Below, one piece after another: positions 11,656-24,501 of a stretch of DNA of 64,000 bases; position 1 is the first letter of the stretch, and each line of letters opens with the position of its first letter. Under the pieces are notes generated by a model that was given only the letters and a program-made list of their open reading frames with translations, had not been told where the DNA came from and did no database searches. Source of the DNA: Cephalopachus bancanus (lineage: Eukaryota > Chordata > Mammalia > Primates > Tarsiidae). The stretch is taken from the NCBI GenBank assembly GCA_027257055.1, contig JAPVLO010000073.1, forward strand, positions 5,694,501 through 5,758,500, read 5' to 3'. The position numbers and the translations under genes were made by a program.

Positions 11656-13619
11656 TCCTCTAGATATAAATGTAGATACACACAAATAATGACACACACA
11701 CATTAGTTTTTTTCAGTAAGCATGAGATGGCAGGGATGGGAACTGTGTTCTGAATTAGTGTAGGCAGTAAGACACACATAAACGTTAAACTCCTGACGAA
11801 ATCTGAGATTTCTGTTTAATATTCATAATATTTTTTCCTTCCTGAGCCCATTAGTTCACTTCCCCATAGTGCATCAGTTCAGAGTGACATCTATAAAAGT
11901 GTTTCTTGCCAGTTTTTTCTCTCTAAAGTTCTTATTCCTTATCCCATCTGGCTTTGCAAATACATAAAATATATGTGTTGCATCACATTATTTAAAGCAG
12001 CTTCCAATGACATTCACTGACTGCAAGCATGGCTTAACTGTTCCAGCATCTGATGCAAATGGCTCCTTTAATTCTCCTTGGATCAAACCACCCATCTTTG
12101 GGTCTGACTGTTGCTTATCATCATCTGTGGAGCAGTCTGCTCTACTTTTCTTCCGTCTGTTCAGGCTTAGGCAAGCTTACTGTTGAGCAATTGCATTCCT
12201 TGCTATTGCCAAAGCAGGTTTTATTTTATGTAATTTTACACAGACGAACTGCTCCCCTGACAGTAGCCACCCCACTAGATCCAAGCTCATCAAACTCCCT
12301 GTAATAGCAGTGGAAGACATATAGCCAACAGTCCTTTTAAGTATTGATGTCAAGAAACAAAGACACAAACCTTCGGAATACATGTTTCTGTTTGTTTACC
12401 ATCCAGGACTAGATGACAAATTCAGAAAAAGTGAAAGTATTGCCTGATAATCTATGATATCAATTCAGTGAAATTTAAAATGCCATTAGGAAGATAAACT
12501 TATGCCATATATCTAACCATGCTTGGGAAGTATAAAGAAGTAATTTTTTTTAGGATATACAAATCTTTTGATGAATATCAGTTTAAGATGATCTTATATC
12601 TTTTTTTTCTTTTGACAGAGAAGGAAAGTGACTGCTCACTTTTTACATTAAACTTCGCAGTTTTAAAATGATTTGATAATATGTACACATTCCAAAAAAA
12701 TTGGGAATAAATGTAGCAATGTAGCAAATGACTAGCAACTTTGAAAGAACACATCCATGCATGAATATTCTGTTGTACAAATGATATTTAAAGGAGGAAA
12801 GATGGGCAGTCTTGTTCTCTTCCCTAAAACTAGGGAAGGGACTCTGCGTTCTTTCCTTTTATTCTGTTAGCAAGATAATGTGAAAAGTCTAAGACCAGAT
12901 AAAAATTTGAAAAATTTGTGAAATAGTTTTCTTTTTCATTGTCTACATCACATCTGAAAGTAATGATACTACAAATGTAATTTGTTTTATATTTTGTCTT
13001 ACATCTTATATTAAACTATTCATGTGATTTTGATCTAACAAAAACATAACTCAGAAAAATACATCAATGACAGTGTACATTTCATCAAAATAAATGTATG
13101 ATACTTTTATCTAATTTAATAACTTTCTAGTAGACTACAGAAAGACATGATATCCCCATGGGCACAGATTCACATTTTTAGGGTAAGTGCTCACAAAACT
13201 GGGAGGCAACACAAGGAAACTCAACAAGAATGTTCTTGAGGAAGATAATACTCCAGCAGTGTATGGTCTTACCCACTTGGCCTTTTTTACACAGTGGAAG
13301 TTAGTCAAAATGGTCCTGATGTACCCAATACATTATTCATTAACAGTGAGCACTTCATACCTATTTCTGCCAAAGCAAAGCCAGTAAATCTGCCTACCAT
13401 CACTTGCCACAGCTTTATAAGGGAACGAAAGCAGAGTACTCATCAGTTCTGTAAAGAAATGATATGAGAGATAAATAAGATTAATAAAGTTATTGAAAGA
13501 TTAGTAACTAAATGGATTATTTACATAAAATAAGCTTAATATGTATGAATTGTTATGTTGATGTTACATTGGTATAAGGAAGTAAATATTTCTAACATAC
13601 TATTGGTCAAAGTGACATA
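11656..13619. other. Unassigned AT-rich sequence
   Basis: No gene found. The opposed frames at 12053-12304 (+) and 12177-12383 (-) overlap and show no motif. The segment 12000-12310 is somewhat richer in G/C and may be an unrecognised old repeat. Confidence 0.35.
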
Positions 13620-14060
13620 GATGGCTACTGCCCAAGAAAATTTTATACTCCCCTTCCAAATGGAAAATTCAGAGCTGTGAGCTATTGCCTCACCAAGGAA
13701 CTACATTTTCTAGACTCTCTTTGCATCCAGGAACCATGTGATTAATTTGCACCAGTGGAAATAGGCAGATAAGGTTTGTCACTTCCATCCTGGGATTTTT
13801 TTTGTAATTCGTCATCATCTCTTTCTCTTTTGTTATGTCAAGGAATATTAGAGCCATTGATGATAGAAGCCTGGGTCTCTGGATTACTACATGAAGAAAA
13901 ATTCCTGCCCACCAGGAACATAAACCCATGTAGAATCACTAAGCTTGTGGGAAATAAACTTGTAACAGCTTAAAATGTTAAATCTAGGGTGTAGTTTTTA
14001 CAGCAACTAGCATTGTTCTATCTTCAATCAGGTATCAGCCCACCATCCCATGAAGATAAA
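13620..14060 (+). mobile_element. Degenerate MLT1-like (MaLR) LTR
   Basis: The 5' part has 'ctagactctctttgcatcca' then 'ggaaccatgtgattaatttg'. The 3' part has 'agcctgggtctctggattac', 'gggaaataaacttgtaacag' and 'ttacagcaactagcattgtt'. This order resembles an old MLT1-group LTR with its AATAAA region near the 3' end. Target duplications are not resolvable. It could be another old mammalian LTR family. Confidence 0.45.
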
Positions 14061-15109
14061 TAGATAAAGTCAACATAATCAATAATTATAACCTATGAAA
14101 AAGACATCAGTGTAAGAGAGACATAATAAACAGAAAGTAAACTGTTTTACTTTAAGAAACATATAATTAACTATAGATGCAAGAAAAGTTAAAATGTATA
14201 ATATATATGTGATTATGTAAGGAAAGTGAAGACATATGACATTTAAATGTGAGTTCATAAAAACCTTTTCCTTTTATAAAAATGGATGCTTAAATTATAC
14301 TTAAGAATTGTAGTCTTAGACTTGATGCCCAATTGCCTGATATGGACTTGTACCAGATATTATATACTGTCTTCAGGATCAATGATGGAAGAAACTGAAC
14401 TCCCTTCTACCTGAATAAGCCCTCACAACTATTCTGAACATTGAATTTGTCCTAACCACCTGGATACTATGATCGGTCTCCAGCCCACAGAGTATCTCTG
14501 ATTTGGCCACTTGGTCACAATCTAGTTTTCTGTTCCCTCCAAAATTATTTTGGTCACTAGTCTACAATATAAAACAGTATACTGGTCCCTTTGTGATTCC
14601 CTGAACATTACTAGCTTGCTTTTCTCACATTTTCTGCAGAGACTATTGCAGGAAAAGTCACCTAGGATCTTTGATGTCTAAAGAAAAACCTACAATAAAG
14701 AGTATAACAAAGAACAATTGGTTAAAAAAAAGTGAACTTAATTGATAAAAGATCATGACTTTCACTTTTAAACTATGAAGACTAAGCATCAAATGTAATA
14801 TTTAATGTTTCCTTTGCAGAATCTCCCTTTGATTCCTTAGTTTTCTACTTTAATTTTTTTTTTTCCTCTTGTAAACATCTTGAGAAAGAATTTAACTCAG
14901 ATCTCCCTTAACCTATCTACCTGTCCTCTACAGAGGCTCCATTCTGTCATACTGTCTCCAAATTCCCCATAGAAGGCTTGTGAGGGACTCAAACATGCCC
15001 AAGCCACCCTGAAGTCAGTCTAGTGAAGGAAAGAGAGAAGTCTCTTTAGGTATAAGAGGCAAACGTGGAAGCAATACTTTAAAAAGTGAAAAGTAGGCCC
15101 ATCACCTTA
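14061..15109. other. Unassigned AT-rich sequence
   Basis: Nothing recognisable; no supported open frame. Confidence 0.4.
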
Positions 15110-15345
15110 TCCTCTCTACCTGTTTTGCTCTTCCTTTTTCCAGTAGCATTGATCACATTCTGTCATATCATACCACACTATCTATTGTCTTTTCCCCACC
15201 TGAAATGTTAACATTCTAAGCAGAAACATCTTACTCTGTTCAGTTCACTGATGTATCCTAAGTCTCAAGTATGCAGACATTGTCTAGCATATAGTAAACA
15301 CTAAACAAATATTTTCTGAAAGAACAAGTGAATGAATGTCAAAGC
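15110..15345 (+). repeat. L2 3'-end fragment
   Basis: Sense-strand L2 3' blocks: 'ttgatcacattctgtcatat', 'ttctaagcagaaacatctta', 'actctgttcagttcactgat', 'attgtctagcatatagtaaa' and a tail 'acaaatattttctgaaagaa' then 'gtgaatgaatg'. Confidence 0.65.
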
Positions 15346-17003
15346 AAGCACATGCAGCTCATCACAGTTTCAATAATGGGCTAATTATATACCCATGACC
15401 TAGGTCTATTCTAGTCTTACTCAGACTAATGTGATAAAATATGTATTGTTGTCTCCTTGAGTTCCTTCCCCATCTCTTACTTCAAGACAAAAAGGAAAAC
15501 TTTCTTATTCTTGCTTTATGGAATTTAGCTCAGGAGAAGTCAGCAAAATCCCGTAGTCAACAGCTTTTCTTGTCTTTTAAAAATACACCAGGAATATTGA
15601 AAAGAGTAGGCCAGATGCCCTCAAGGTGAGGGTCAGAGGAAGCATTGTCTCAAGAAGCCACATGACAGAGCAAAGCCAGAATCTTCAGGTTAAGAAGTGG
15701 TTGGTCTGCAGGTTCCAAGATAAGCAACAATGAGGGAGGTCTACTCAATGACTTGGCGATTCTGAAAACACTGAAACATTGGCACAAAATAAGTAAGTGG
15801 AGACACAGTGGTTGAGTTTGATTTTTCCCTTTCATTGGATAGAAGCTTAGGACTAAGTTTTTTTAGATAGATGGTATGGAATTTCTTGCATACTTGAAAT
15901 TATGAGTTCTAACTTATGCTACACAAATGTTATGCTATCTTAGGTGTTGAGAACTTAAGAAATCAAGATTTATTTGGCTAATTTCTGGATTTTTCATATC
16001 ATTTCTCCAAGGCTAGGAAACATCTCATGACCCTTAAATCTAAAATGGTCCCTTGGGTTTATCACTGGCTGGAATCTCTGACCCAAAAGTTTTAAAACTG
16101 ACTTGTTCCCTCCAGAGTATTTAACTAAAGAAAATATCTCAGGTAACAGGCAACCAGAAGATAAGATTAACAGTGCCATCTGCTCCTCTTTACATTTTCT
16201 CCTCAGCCTGGTATTGAAGGCTAAGTTGGCCTGACCAAAAAGGAGACCATGAGAACTACAGTAGCAGGAACTGAAAGCAATAAATAGTCTCAAGGAGAAT
16301 TTTTTAAGTATATAATCAGGTACTTTAACTTAATGCCAAATAAAATTAAAAGGTTTTTAAAAGGATGGTGATATATTTAAAGTAGGGGGAAAATCTTTCA
16401 TATATATTCAGACTGTTGGGAATAAATATAGACAGCTGGAGTGTTGAGGAAGATTATACACAATTCCTGACACCAAATGAAACATTTGAAAGAAAGTTCT
16501 TTCTGAAGCAAGAAGAATAACCAAATGTGAAGTTTCCAGAAGGGAATAAATTGATTAAATTTGAAATAACAGCTGCTGACTCATTAGGAAATTTTTAAAG
16601 GCAAAGAGGACTAGAGAAGAATTATGGAAGAGAGATTGGACCTACAGTGACTTTTCTGGGTGTCCATCCCTATAGAGTTCACTCTCTACACATATACCAG
16701 GGACAAGGGAGAGGTAGGCAGAGGGGCAGGGCAGGAAATTATCAGATTTCTCTTAAAGACTGAATCTTACTCAAAGAGAAATTTTTTCTTTGTTAAAATA
16801 CTAGTAGCTCACAGGTGCAATGTTTCTAATGTCTTCATGTTTCTTCATGCTCCCTTCCTCTACATACTATGGGTTTTGTTGGCATCCACAGAATTTTGTG
16901 TAAGTCCCTATTCAGCACTAGTAAACGTTCCTCTAAAGGTTATCTCTCCTGTAGCTGAGAGAGCTTAAGGACATGAGTCATGTCTTACTCTGCTCTGTAT
17001 TCC
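15346..17003. other. Unassigned sequence upstream of L1-A
   Basis: No gene is supported. The frames at 15994-16293 (-) and 16660-16968 (+) carry no recognised domain. The last 35 bases before the L1-A target duplication ('aggacatgagtcatgtctta') resemble an L2 3' end in sense orientation. Confidence 0.35.
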
Positions 17004-17309
17004 CAAGAGTTATTTACTTTTTTTTAAAGGGTTTAAATTATTATTTTTTATCAATATTTTTTATTATGATATTGTGGGGTACAGTTAAGGGTTAGGTATA
17101 CAAATATGCTTCATTCAGGCACCCTTGTAGATAAGAGGTGTCTCCCCATCCCCAGACAGATATTTACTACTGTTATACCATCTCCCTTCCCTTCCTTCCC
17201 CATAGTTTCCCACTACTGTCAGTCATTTTCTTATAGTATTACATTGGATGTTCAAGGTCCATTATATGAGTGAGAACATGTGATACTCAGATCTTTGTTT
17301 CTGAGAGAG

Positions 17310-20300
17310 GTCACTAAGTATTATACACTCTGGTTCCATCAAGGTTGCTGCAAAATTCATGATTTTGTTCTTTTTTATGTCTGCATAGTATTCCATCATG
17401 TATATGTACCACATTTTTTAAATCCAGTCCTCTTTGATGGACAGCATGGTTGCTTCCAGGTTCTTGCTATTGTGAACAATACTGTAATAAACATACGCGT
17501 GCAGATATCTTATTTATAGAGTGATTTGAGTTCTTCAGGGTATATTCCCAGTAGGGGGATTGCGGGGTCATATGGGAGGTCAATATATAGAGCTTTTAGG
17601 AATCACCATACTGTTTTCCACAGAGGTTGTACTAGTTTGCACTCCCACCAACAGTGTAGAAGTGTTCCTTTTTCGCCACACCCTCTCCAGCAACTGTTAT
17701 TTTTTGAGTTATTGATAATTGCCATTCTGACTGGAGTTAGGTGGTATCTCAGTGTGGTTTTGATTTGCATCTCCCTGATGATTAGTGAAGTTGAACATTT
17801 TTTCATGTGTCTGTTGGCTGCTCAGATATCTTCCTTTGAGAAGTGTTTGTTGATATCTTTTGCCCATTTTATAATGGAGTTGTTTGTTTTTTTCTTTTCA
17901 GCATGTTTGAGTTCCTTGTATATCCAAGATGTTAAGCCTTTGTCAAACCTGGAGTTGGAAAATACTTTTTCCCAGTCTGTAGGCTGTCTCCCTGCTCTCT
18001 TGATGGTTTCTTTGGCTTTGCAGAAGCTTGTCAGTTTGATGAGGTCCCACTTGTCTACCTTATCTCTTATGACCTGTGGGTTTCGGATTTTGTTCAGGAA
18101 CTGGATGCCAGTTCCAATTTCCATGAGGGAATGTCCTTCATTTTCTAAGGTTCTTATGGTTTGAGGTTTTACATTTAGGTTTCTGATCAGTTAATTTATG
18201 TGTATGGGGATAGATAGGGGTCCTGTTTCAGTCTTCTGCATGTGGTCAGCCCGTTTTCCCAGCACCATTTGCTGAATAGGTTCTCCTCTCCCCAGTGGTA
18301 GGTGGTGGAGGCTTTATCGAAGATGAGATGGTTGAGGGATTGAGGTTTCACGTCTGGAATCTCAGTTCTATTCCATTGATCTATATGCCTGTTCCTGTAC
18401 CAATACCAAGCTGTTTTGATAACTGTAGCTTTATAGTAAAGTTTGAAGTCTGGTAATGTGATACCACCTGCTTCGTTTTTTTTGCTGAGGATTGTTCTGG
18501 CTATTCTTGGTTGTTTGTGTATCCATATGAATTCCTGTGTTGTTTTTTCTAGGTCTGAGAAGAATGTTGCTGGTAATTTGACGGGTATTGCATTAAATCT
18601 GTAGATTGCCTTAGGTAAGATGGACATCTTCACAATGTTGATTCTTTCAATCCATGAGCATGGGATATTTTTCCACTTGTTTGTGTCATCTTTGATTTCT
18701 TTGAGCACAGTTTTATAGTTTTCATTGTAAAGGTCTTTCACTTTTCTGGTTAGGAAGATGCCAAGGTATTTCATTTTTTTTGTGGCTATTGTGAATGGAA
18801 TTGTGTTTTTTATTTGGGGTTCTGTTTGCTTATTATTGGTGTAAAGAAATGTCATTGTCTTTTGCACATTTATTTTATATCCTGAGACTTTGCCAAAGGC
18901 CTTTATCAGTGTAAGGAGGTTTTTGACAGATTCTCTTGGGTTTTCAATGTACATGATCATGTCATCTGCAAAGAGAGATATCTTGACTTCCTCTTTCCCT
19001 GATTGCCTTCTCTTCTCTGATTGCTCTAGCCAGGACTTCCAATACTATATTGAACAGGAGGGGTGAGACTGGGCATCCTTGTCTTGTTCCAGTTTTCAGG
19101 GGAAATGGTTTCAGTTTTTGTCCGTTTAGGAGTATTCTGGCTGTGGGTTTCTCATAGATGATTTTTACTATTTTGAGGTATGTTCCCTGTATGCCTAGAT
19201 GTTCAAGGGTTTTTATCAAGAAGGGGTGCTGGATTTTATCAAAAGCTTTTTCCACATCTAATGATGTAGTCATGTGGTTTTTGTTTTGACATCTGTTGAT
19301 GTATTTAATTACATTTATGGTTTTACAAATGTTGAACCAGACTTGCATCCCAGGGATGAAGCCTACTTGGTCATGATGGATGATTTTTGAGATGTGTTGT
19401 TGAATTCAGTTCGCTAGGATCTTGTTGAGAATATTAGCATCTATGTTCTCTATGTTCATCAAAGATACTGGCCTGTAGTTCTCTTTCTTTGTTGGGTCTT
19501 TACCTGCCTTGCATATCAATGTGATGTTGGCTTTGTAAAATGATTTTGGGAGAGTTCTGTCTTTCTCAATCACCTGGAATACCTTCAGTAGGATTGCTAT
19601 AAGCTCCTCCTTAAATGTCTTGTAGAATTCTGCTGGAAAGCCATCTGGTTCATGGCTTTTTTTTGTAGGTAGTTTTCTTATTATGTAGCCAATATCCTTG
19701 ATTGTTATTGGTCTATTTAGGGTCTCAATTTCTTCTTGTTTCAACCTAGACAGGTTGTGTGATGACAGAAAGTCTTCCATTTCTGAAAGGTTTTCAAGTT
19801 TGTTTCCATACAAGTGTACGTAGTAGTCTCTAATGATCTTTTGTATTTCTTCAGGATCAGATGTGACTTCCTCTTTTGTGTTTCTGATTTTGCTTATTTG
19901 GGCTTTTCTCTCTTTTTCTTGGTCAGTCTAGATAGGGGACCATCGATCTTGTTTATCCTTTCAAAGAAACACTTTTTGTTTCATTGATTTTTTGTGTTAT
20001 CTTTTTGTCTTCTATGTCCTGGATTTGGGTTTTTATTTTGGTGATCTGGATTCTTCTGCTGAAATTAGGGTTTTTGTGGTCTTGCTTTTCCAGCTTTTTT
20101 AGGTGGCTTCTTAGGCTGTTAATTTGTGATCCTTCCATTTTCTTCATGTGCATTTGTAGGGATATAAATTCCCCTCTTACTACAGATTTTTTGGTGTCCC
20201 AGAGATTTTGGTAAGATGTTTCTTCATTTTCATGTTTCCATGTATCTTTTAAGCTCTGTTTTGATTTCATCATTGACCCAGGAGTTGTTTAGCATCATGC

Positions 20301-21035
20301 TGTTTAGTGTCCATGTCTTGGTGGGTTTTAGGGGGACCTTGTTGGTGTTAATGTTTATTTTTTTCCACTGTGGTCTGAGAAGGTGCATGGTAAAATTTCA
20401 GTCCTTTTACATTTGCTTATGCTTGATTTATGGCCAAGTATGTGGTTGATCTTAGAGTACGTTCCATGTAGTGATGAGTAGAATATGTATTCTGTGGTCT
20501 TTGGATGGAGGGTTCTGTAGGTATCAATTAAGTCCATTTGATCAACAGTCACATTGAGGTTTCAGATCTCGTTGCTGATTTTTAGTCCTGATGATCTGTC
20601 TAGGGTTGTGAGTGGGGTATTGAAGTCCCCAGCTATGATGGCATTGGAGTTGATATCTGTTTTTAGTTTACCTAGGAGCTGCTTTATGAAAGTTGGTGCT
20701 CCTATGTGTGGTGCATATATGTTTAGGATGGATATTTCATGTTGATGGATTGAACATTTTTTCATTATGTAGTGGCCTTCTGTATCTTTTTAAATTTTTG
20801 ATAGCTTAAAGGGTATTTTGTCTGATTAAGATCATGACACCTCCTTTCTTTTGTGTTCTATTCACCTGAAAATTTGTTTCCCATCCTTTTACTTTTAGTC
20901 TGTGAGTGTCCTTTCTAGTGAGGTGAGTCTCTTGAAGGCAATAGATTGTTGCCTGGTGATATTTTATTCATTTTTCCATTCTATGTCTTTTCAGTGGTGC
21001 ATTTAGTCCATTCACATTCAAACTAATTATTGAAA
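17310..21035 (-). pseudogene. L1-A ORF2 (endonuclease/reverse transcriptase) remnant
   Basis: Translated pieces follow L1 ORF2 order. The endonuclease is at 20562-20765 (AGDFNTPLTTLDRSSG, containing the catalytic Asp/Asn) and 20355-20552. The linker is at 19953-20273 and 19406-19813. The reverse transcriptase is at 18962-19348 ([28 protein letters not shown]) and 18196-18960, with C-terminal pieces at 17822-18124 and 17603-17806 including the Cys/His knuckle ([18 protein letters not shown]). A deletion of about 13 bp at 18985-19010, relative to L1-C, shifts the frame immediately before the catalytic FADD motif. Other indels also break it. Boundaries are approximate. Confidence 0.88.
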
Positions 21036-21170
21036 TGTGACAGTTGATCCCTATTATAATGTTCTTACAGAGTTGTTTTTCTTCCTGTTTATGTGTTGTC
21101 TTTATTTTGGTTTTAGAGTTGGATCATGTGTGTTTTTAATCTTTTGCCTGTACTCTTGTGAAGAACGTTG

Positions 21171-22096
21171 TTATTCTTTTTTCCTTTTCTCTGTGTTCAA
21201 TACTTTCTTAAGTGTTTCTTGTAGCGGTGGTCTGGTGGCAGCATAGGCTCTTAGGAATTGGATATCTGGGAAAGACTTCAATTCTCCCTCACTGATGAAG
21301 CTTAACTTGGCTGGGTAGGTTATTTTCAGTTGAAATTGTTTGTCTTTTAGAACTTTGAAGATAGGGCTCCAAGCTCTCCTAGCCTGGAGGGTTTCTGTAG
21401 ATAAATCTGCTGCTATTCTAATTGATCTTCCCTGGTACATAGTCTGACCTTTTTCTCTTGCAGCCTTTAGGATTTTTTCTTTTATACCTACCTTGTTTAG
21501 ATGAATTATTATGTCTGAGAGTTGGTCTTCTCATTTGTTGTCTTGCAGGGATTCTCTGAATCTCTTGTGTTTGAATTTTTTCATCCTTGATGAGATGAGG
21601 GAAGTTTTCTTGAATGATTTCATGAATTGTGTGTTCCAGTGTGGCCTCTGTTTCTTTCTCTGCCTCAGGAAGGCAAATTACTCTTAGGTTCGGTCTCTTG
21701 AAGTGATCATTCATCTCCTGAAGGTTTTGCTCTGTCTTTTTGAGCTTCTTTTCTAAGCTTTTGACAGTTTGGGTTAGTTCTGTGTTTTGGTCTTCAAGCT
21801 CTGAGATTCTTTCTTCTGCTTGGCTAATTCTGCTTTCCATGCTTATTAGTTTATTATTTATTTCCATCACAGTTCTTTACTGCTGTTATTTCTGACATCA
21901 GCTCCTTCCTATTTTCCTCTTGTCTCTCCTCAATTTTTTAAATTCTCTCTATTAATGTCTTGATATCTAGGTTTGTTGCATGTGACCAGTCATTCTGGGG
22001 GATCTTTATTGTTTGTGTTCCAGAACCTGTTTTCTCAGTGTCTGATCTCTCAGGGGTCTGTGTGAGACCTATATTCTTCTTTTGCTTTTTCTTCAT
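21171..22096 (-). pseudogene. L1-A ORF1 (RNA-binding chaperone) remnant
   Basis: The conserved start is the ATG at 22096, giving a lysine-rich N-terminus (MKKKQKKN) also seen at the start of L1-B ORF1. The product would be the L1 ORF1 protein, a trimeric coiled-coil RNA-binding chaperone of the L1 ribonucleoprotein particle. A frame at 21418-21870 (150 aa) keeps the heptad coiled coil (ISQAEERISELEDQ) and the start of the RRM-like middle domain. A frame at 21171-21440 (89 aa) keeps the C-terminal domain (STETLQARRAWSPIFKVLKD). The three pieces lie in different frames or are split by stops, so no full-length protein is possible. Confidence 0.85.
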
Positions 22097-23453
22097 TTGT
22101 GAGGTTTTTTCCCCCTCCCTACTTTTTCCTTCCCTCCACATCACCATCTTCTTTAATTCTGTTATTCAGGGGTAGAGGGATTGGTTTTACTTCCGTTTAT
22201 TCAATCTCCTATTCTTTATGTGTGTCCTCTTACTTTGTTCAATTCTGGAGTGCACTGTAGGTTGGAGGTGGTCCTTTTTGCAGTTTTGAGATTTACTTAA
22301 GGGGGGAGCTGTGATTCAAAATTTATCTGCAGATCCTGGTATTCACTGACAGGTATATAGATAATCTGGAACCCACTTCCCACTGCCTTGGAATCTGTCC
22401 ATGCAGTGGGGCTGCAGGTTTACTCCCTGAAATAAAATGTGGTTAGCAGAGGGAAGAGAATGGAGCAGACAGCGGGGGAAGAGGGTGTGGAGAGACAGAG
22501 GAGTAAGGGGGGAAAACAAATGAATGTACCAACAAATGGAGAGAGAGACCTATACTGAAACAGATAAAAACAACAGACCACAGCTACAGACTAACCAACT
22601 CCCAAACAAAAAAAATAAAACATACAATGATGCTAACATACAAGCTAACCAACCACCTTATTGGTGTGCTATTCCTCTATACAAAGATATGGTTTACAGA
22701 GAGGAGAAAAGAAGAAAAGGAAAAGGAAAAAAAGGAAGAAAAAGGAAAAATACAGTAGGAATATAATTAAGTCATTAAACTAACAGAACCAATCAAACAC
22801 ACTCTGAGACTTTTCATTTAAGTCCAATGTCCTTTCAGCTCTGATATCTAGCTTTCTTTTCAAGCTGGTAAATTAGTTCGCAGTTAGGGTCAGTTGCCCC
22901 TGGCCTGCTGTGAAGGACAGTTCAGATCACCCTCCATTCACCACTCTAGCCTGTGTCTGTTTTTCAAGCTTGTTTCTCCTGTTTCGGTGTTGTTTCCTTG
23001 AATCGCCAGCAGGTGGTGCTATCTCAGCTGCTCACCCCAGAGGAGGTGGGGCCATACAGGAACCGGGCAGAGGCCAGAGATGGAAGCCTGCCTCAGGGCA
23101 CACGGGAGGAGACCCATGGCAGGCAGGACTTCACGGTCGCAGGAGAGGTGGCAGCGATCCCAGCAGATCTTGCCTGCAGGACCTTCAAGGACTGAAGTCA
23201 TGGATCACCTCAGGCATGGGTGGCGTGATGTGCTATGGCCGCCACAGAGGCCAAGGTGGCACCGGCGGCTGCTGTGTCTGAGCTGCAGTGGCTGTCCAGA
23301 CCACTGTGATGCCCCAGCGGTGGCAACGGTCAAGCTCCGTGTGAAGAGTAGGCTGCAATGTTGGGGTCTGCAGCCCCTGGGGAGAGAGCCAGAGACCCTC
23401 TGCATTCTCCTTTGCAGAGGGTTTCATTGACCAGGTTGCCCCGTTGCCATCTT
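22097..23453 (-). promoter_or_regulatory. L1-A 5' UTR (internal promoter region)
   Basis: This spans the upstream end of L1-A to the ORF1 start. The outer part, about 22900-23453, is GC-rich and contains many CpG/CAG-type units, as expected for an L1 pol II promoter. It shares its head with L1-C: both have 'aagatggc...ggggca' and 'gcagcctactcttca'. The inner part (about 22440-22790) is purine/pyrimidine-skewed. Activity is unknown. Confidence 0.6.
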
Positions 23454-23781
23454 CAAGAGTCATTTACTTATAAGATATTTATGGAGCCTCTACTATATGC
23501 CAGATTCTATGCCAGGTACAGAAGATGAAATGGCAAAGAAGACCAACAAGATCTCTGGCTGTCTGGAGATTACATTCTACAAGGGAATAAACACAAGAAG
23601 AAAAGTAAAGAAAAGCATTGAATTATTTCACATTACAATAATTTTTATGATTAAAAGAATATAAAAATGAGAAATAGCAGAGGAGTGTCTTCTTTAGGTG
23701 GGATAGTCAAGGCAAGTCTCTTTGGAGGGGGATAATTTAGCTGGGATTTGACAGAAGAGAAAAGGCTGTCTATGCTAATGG

Positions 23782-23865
23782 TGTGAGTGTGTGTGTGTGT
23801 GTGTGTATGTGTGTGTGTGCATGCGTGCGCACGCATGTGTGTGTGTGTGTGCATGCGTGCGCACG

Positions 23866-23900
<35 letters not shown>

Positions 23901-23926
23901 ACGTGTATGCACGCATGTGTGTGGGG
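23782..23926 (+). repeat. (TG)n microsatellite with embedded palindromes
   Basis: Alternating purine-pyrimidine DNA, mostly (TG)n. Two copies of the 18-bp perfect palindrome CATGCGTGCGCACGCATG lie at 23820-23837 and 23852-23869, 32 bp apart, and a degenerate third copy lies near 23901-23918. Such tracts favour Z-DNA and are highly length-variable. Confidence 0.95.
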
Positions 23927-23946
23927 GGGTGGAGACATCTCAGTAG

Positions 23947-24255
23947 AAAACAGAGCATAAGCCGGGCTCAGTGGCTCAACCTGTAATCCCATGCCTTTGG
24001 GAGGCTGAGGTGAGTGGATTGCCTGAGCCCGCGGGTTCGAGACCCGCCTGGGCAGCGAGACCTCATCTCTACAATAAATCAAAAAATCAGCCGGGCGTGG
24101 TAGCGCATGCCTGTAATTCCAGCTACTTGGAAGGCTGAGGCGGAAGGATTGCCGGAGTCCAGCAGGTCGAGGTTGTGGTGGTCAGAAGCGGCCACTGCAC
24201 TCCAGTCTGGGCGACAGAGTGAGACTCCAACTCAAAAAAAAAAAAACAGAGCATA
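23947..24255 (+). mobile_element. Alu element (variant lineage) with target-site duplications
   Basis: Alu body 23960-24242, flanked by perfect AAAACAGAGCATA copies at 23947-23959 and 24243-24255. The left arm starts 'gccgggctcagtggctcaac'. The pol III B box at 24034-24045 is GGTTCGAGACCC. The right arm ends 'gcgacagagtgagactccaa' before the A tail. High intactness suggests a fairly young insertion. Confidence 0.96.
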
Positions 24256-24501
24256 TGCAAAGGCTCTGAATCAGGTAAGACTTGGTGTATTTATGCAACT
24301 AAAGACCAGTGAATATGAATGCAGTGAGTGAGAAGAGTATGGCATGGGATGAGGTGAGGTGTAGATGGTCTTGGAAGTGACAGTAAGAGTTTACATGTTA
24401 GTCTAAGTACAATAGAAAACCATTACAATGTTATAAGCAAGAAGGTAATATTGACTAAGTTAGATTTTGAGAAGAGTATTTTGTGTGAGAAATAGATTTG
24501 T

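Larger units (their letters stand above)
17004..23469 (-). mobile_element. L1-A: near full-length LINE-1 with target-site duplications
   Basis: A minus-strand L1 of about 6.43 kb (17020-23453). It is flanked by CAAGAGTTATTTACTT at 17004-17019 and CAAGAGTCATTTACTT at 23454-23469, which match at 15 of 16 positions. Read on its own strand it starts 'aagatggcaacggggcaacc', an L1-type 5' end. It then has about 1.35 kb of 5' UTR, a broken ORF1, a broken ORF2, and a 3' UTR ending in an A-rich tail (poly T on +). The 3' end shares 'ctaactgtaccccacaatat'-type text with L1-C rather than L1-B. It is dead, with several frameshifts and deletions in both reading frames. Confidence 0.93.
23470..24500 (-). 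repeat. L2 fragment, interrupted by a TG repeat and an Alu
   Basis: Reverse-strand L2 text begins 'atatttatggagcctctact' and 'atatgccagattctatgcca', continues with 'gagattacattctacaaggg', and resumes after the Alu with 'atgcaaaggctctgaatcag' and 'caatagaaaaccattacaat'. L1-A sits at its left edge and L1-B interrupts it at 24501; the same L2 copy appears to resume at 31265. Confidence 0.6.

Noticed and set aside
16965..17003. Separate L2 tail directly before L1-A
   Set aside because: The resemblance covers only about 35 bp, too short to list as its own feature with confidence.
17526..18164. 212-codon open frame on the + strand
   Set aside because: It is antisense to the ORF2 C-terminal region of L1-A and has a near twin antisense to L1-C (41113-41523). 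It is a shadow, not a gene.
24034..24045. tRNA gene suggested by a perfect B box
   Set aside because: The box lies in the left arm of a 7SL-derived Alu; there is no cloverleaf or anticodon arm.
23651..24082. 143-codon minus-strand frame rich in Thr-His
   Set aside because: It is a translation of the TG/CA microsatellite flanked by Alu sequence.
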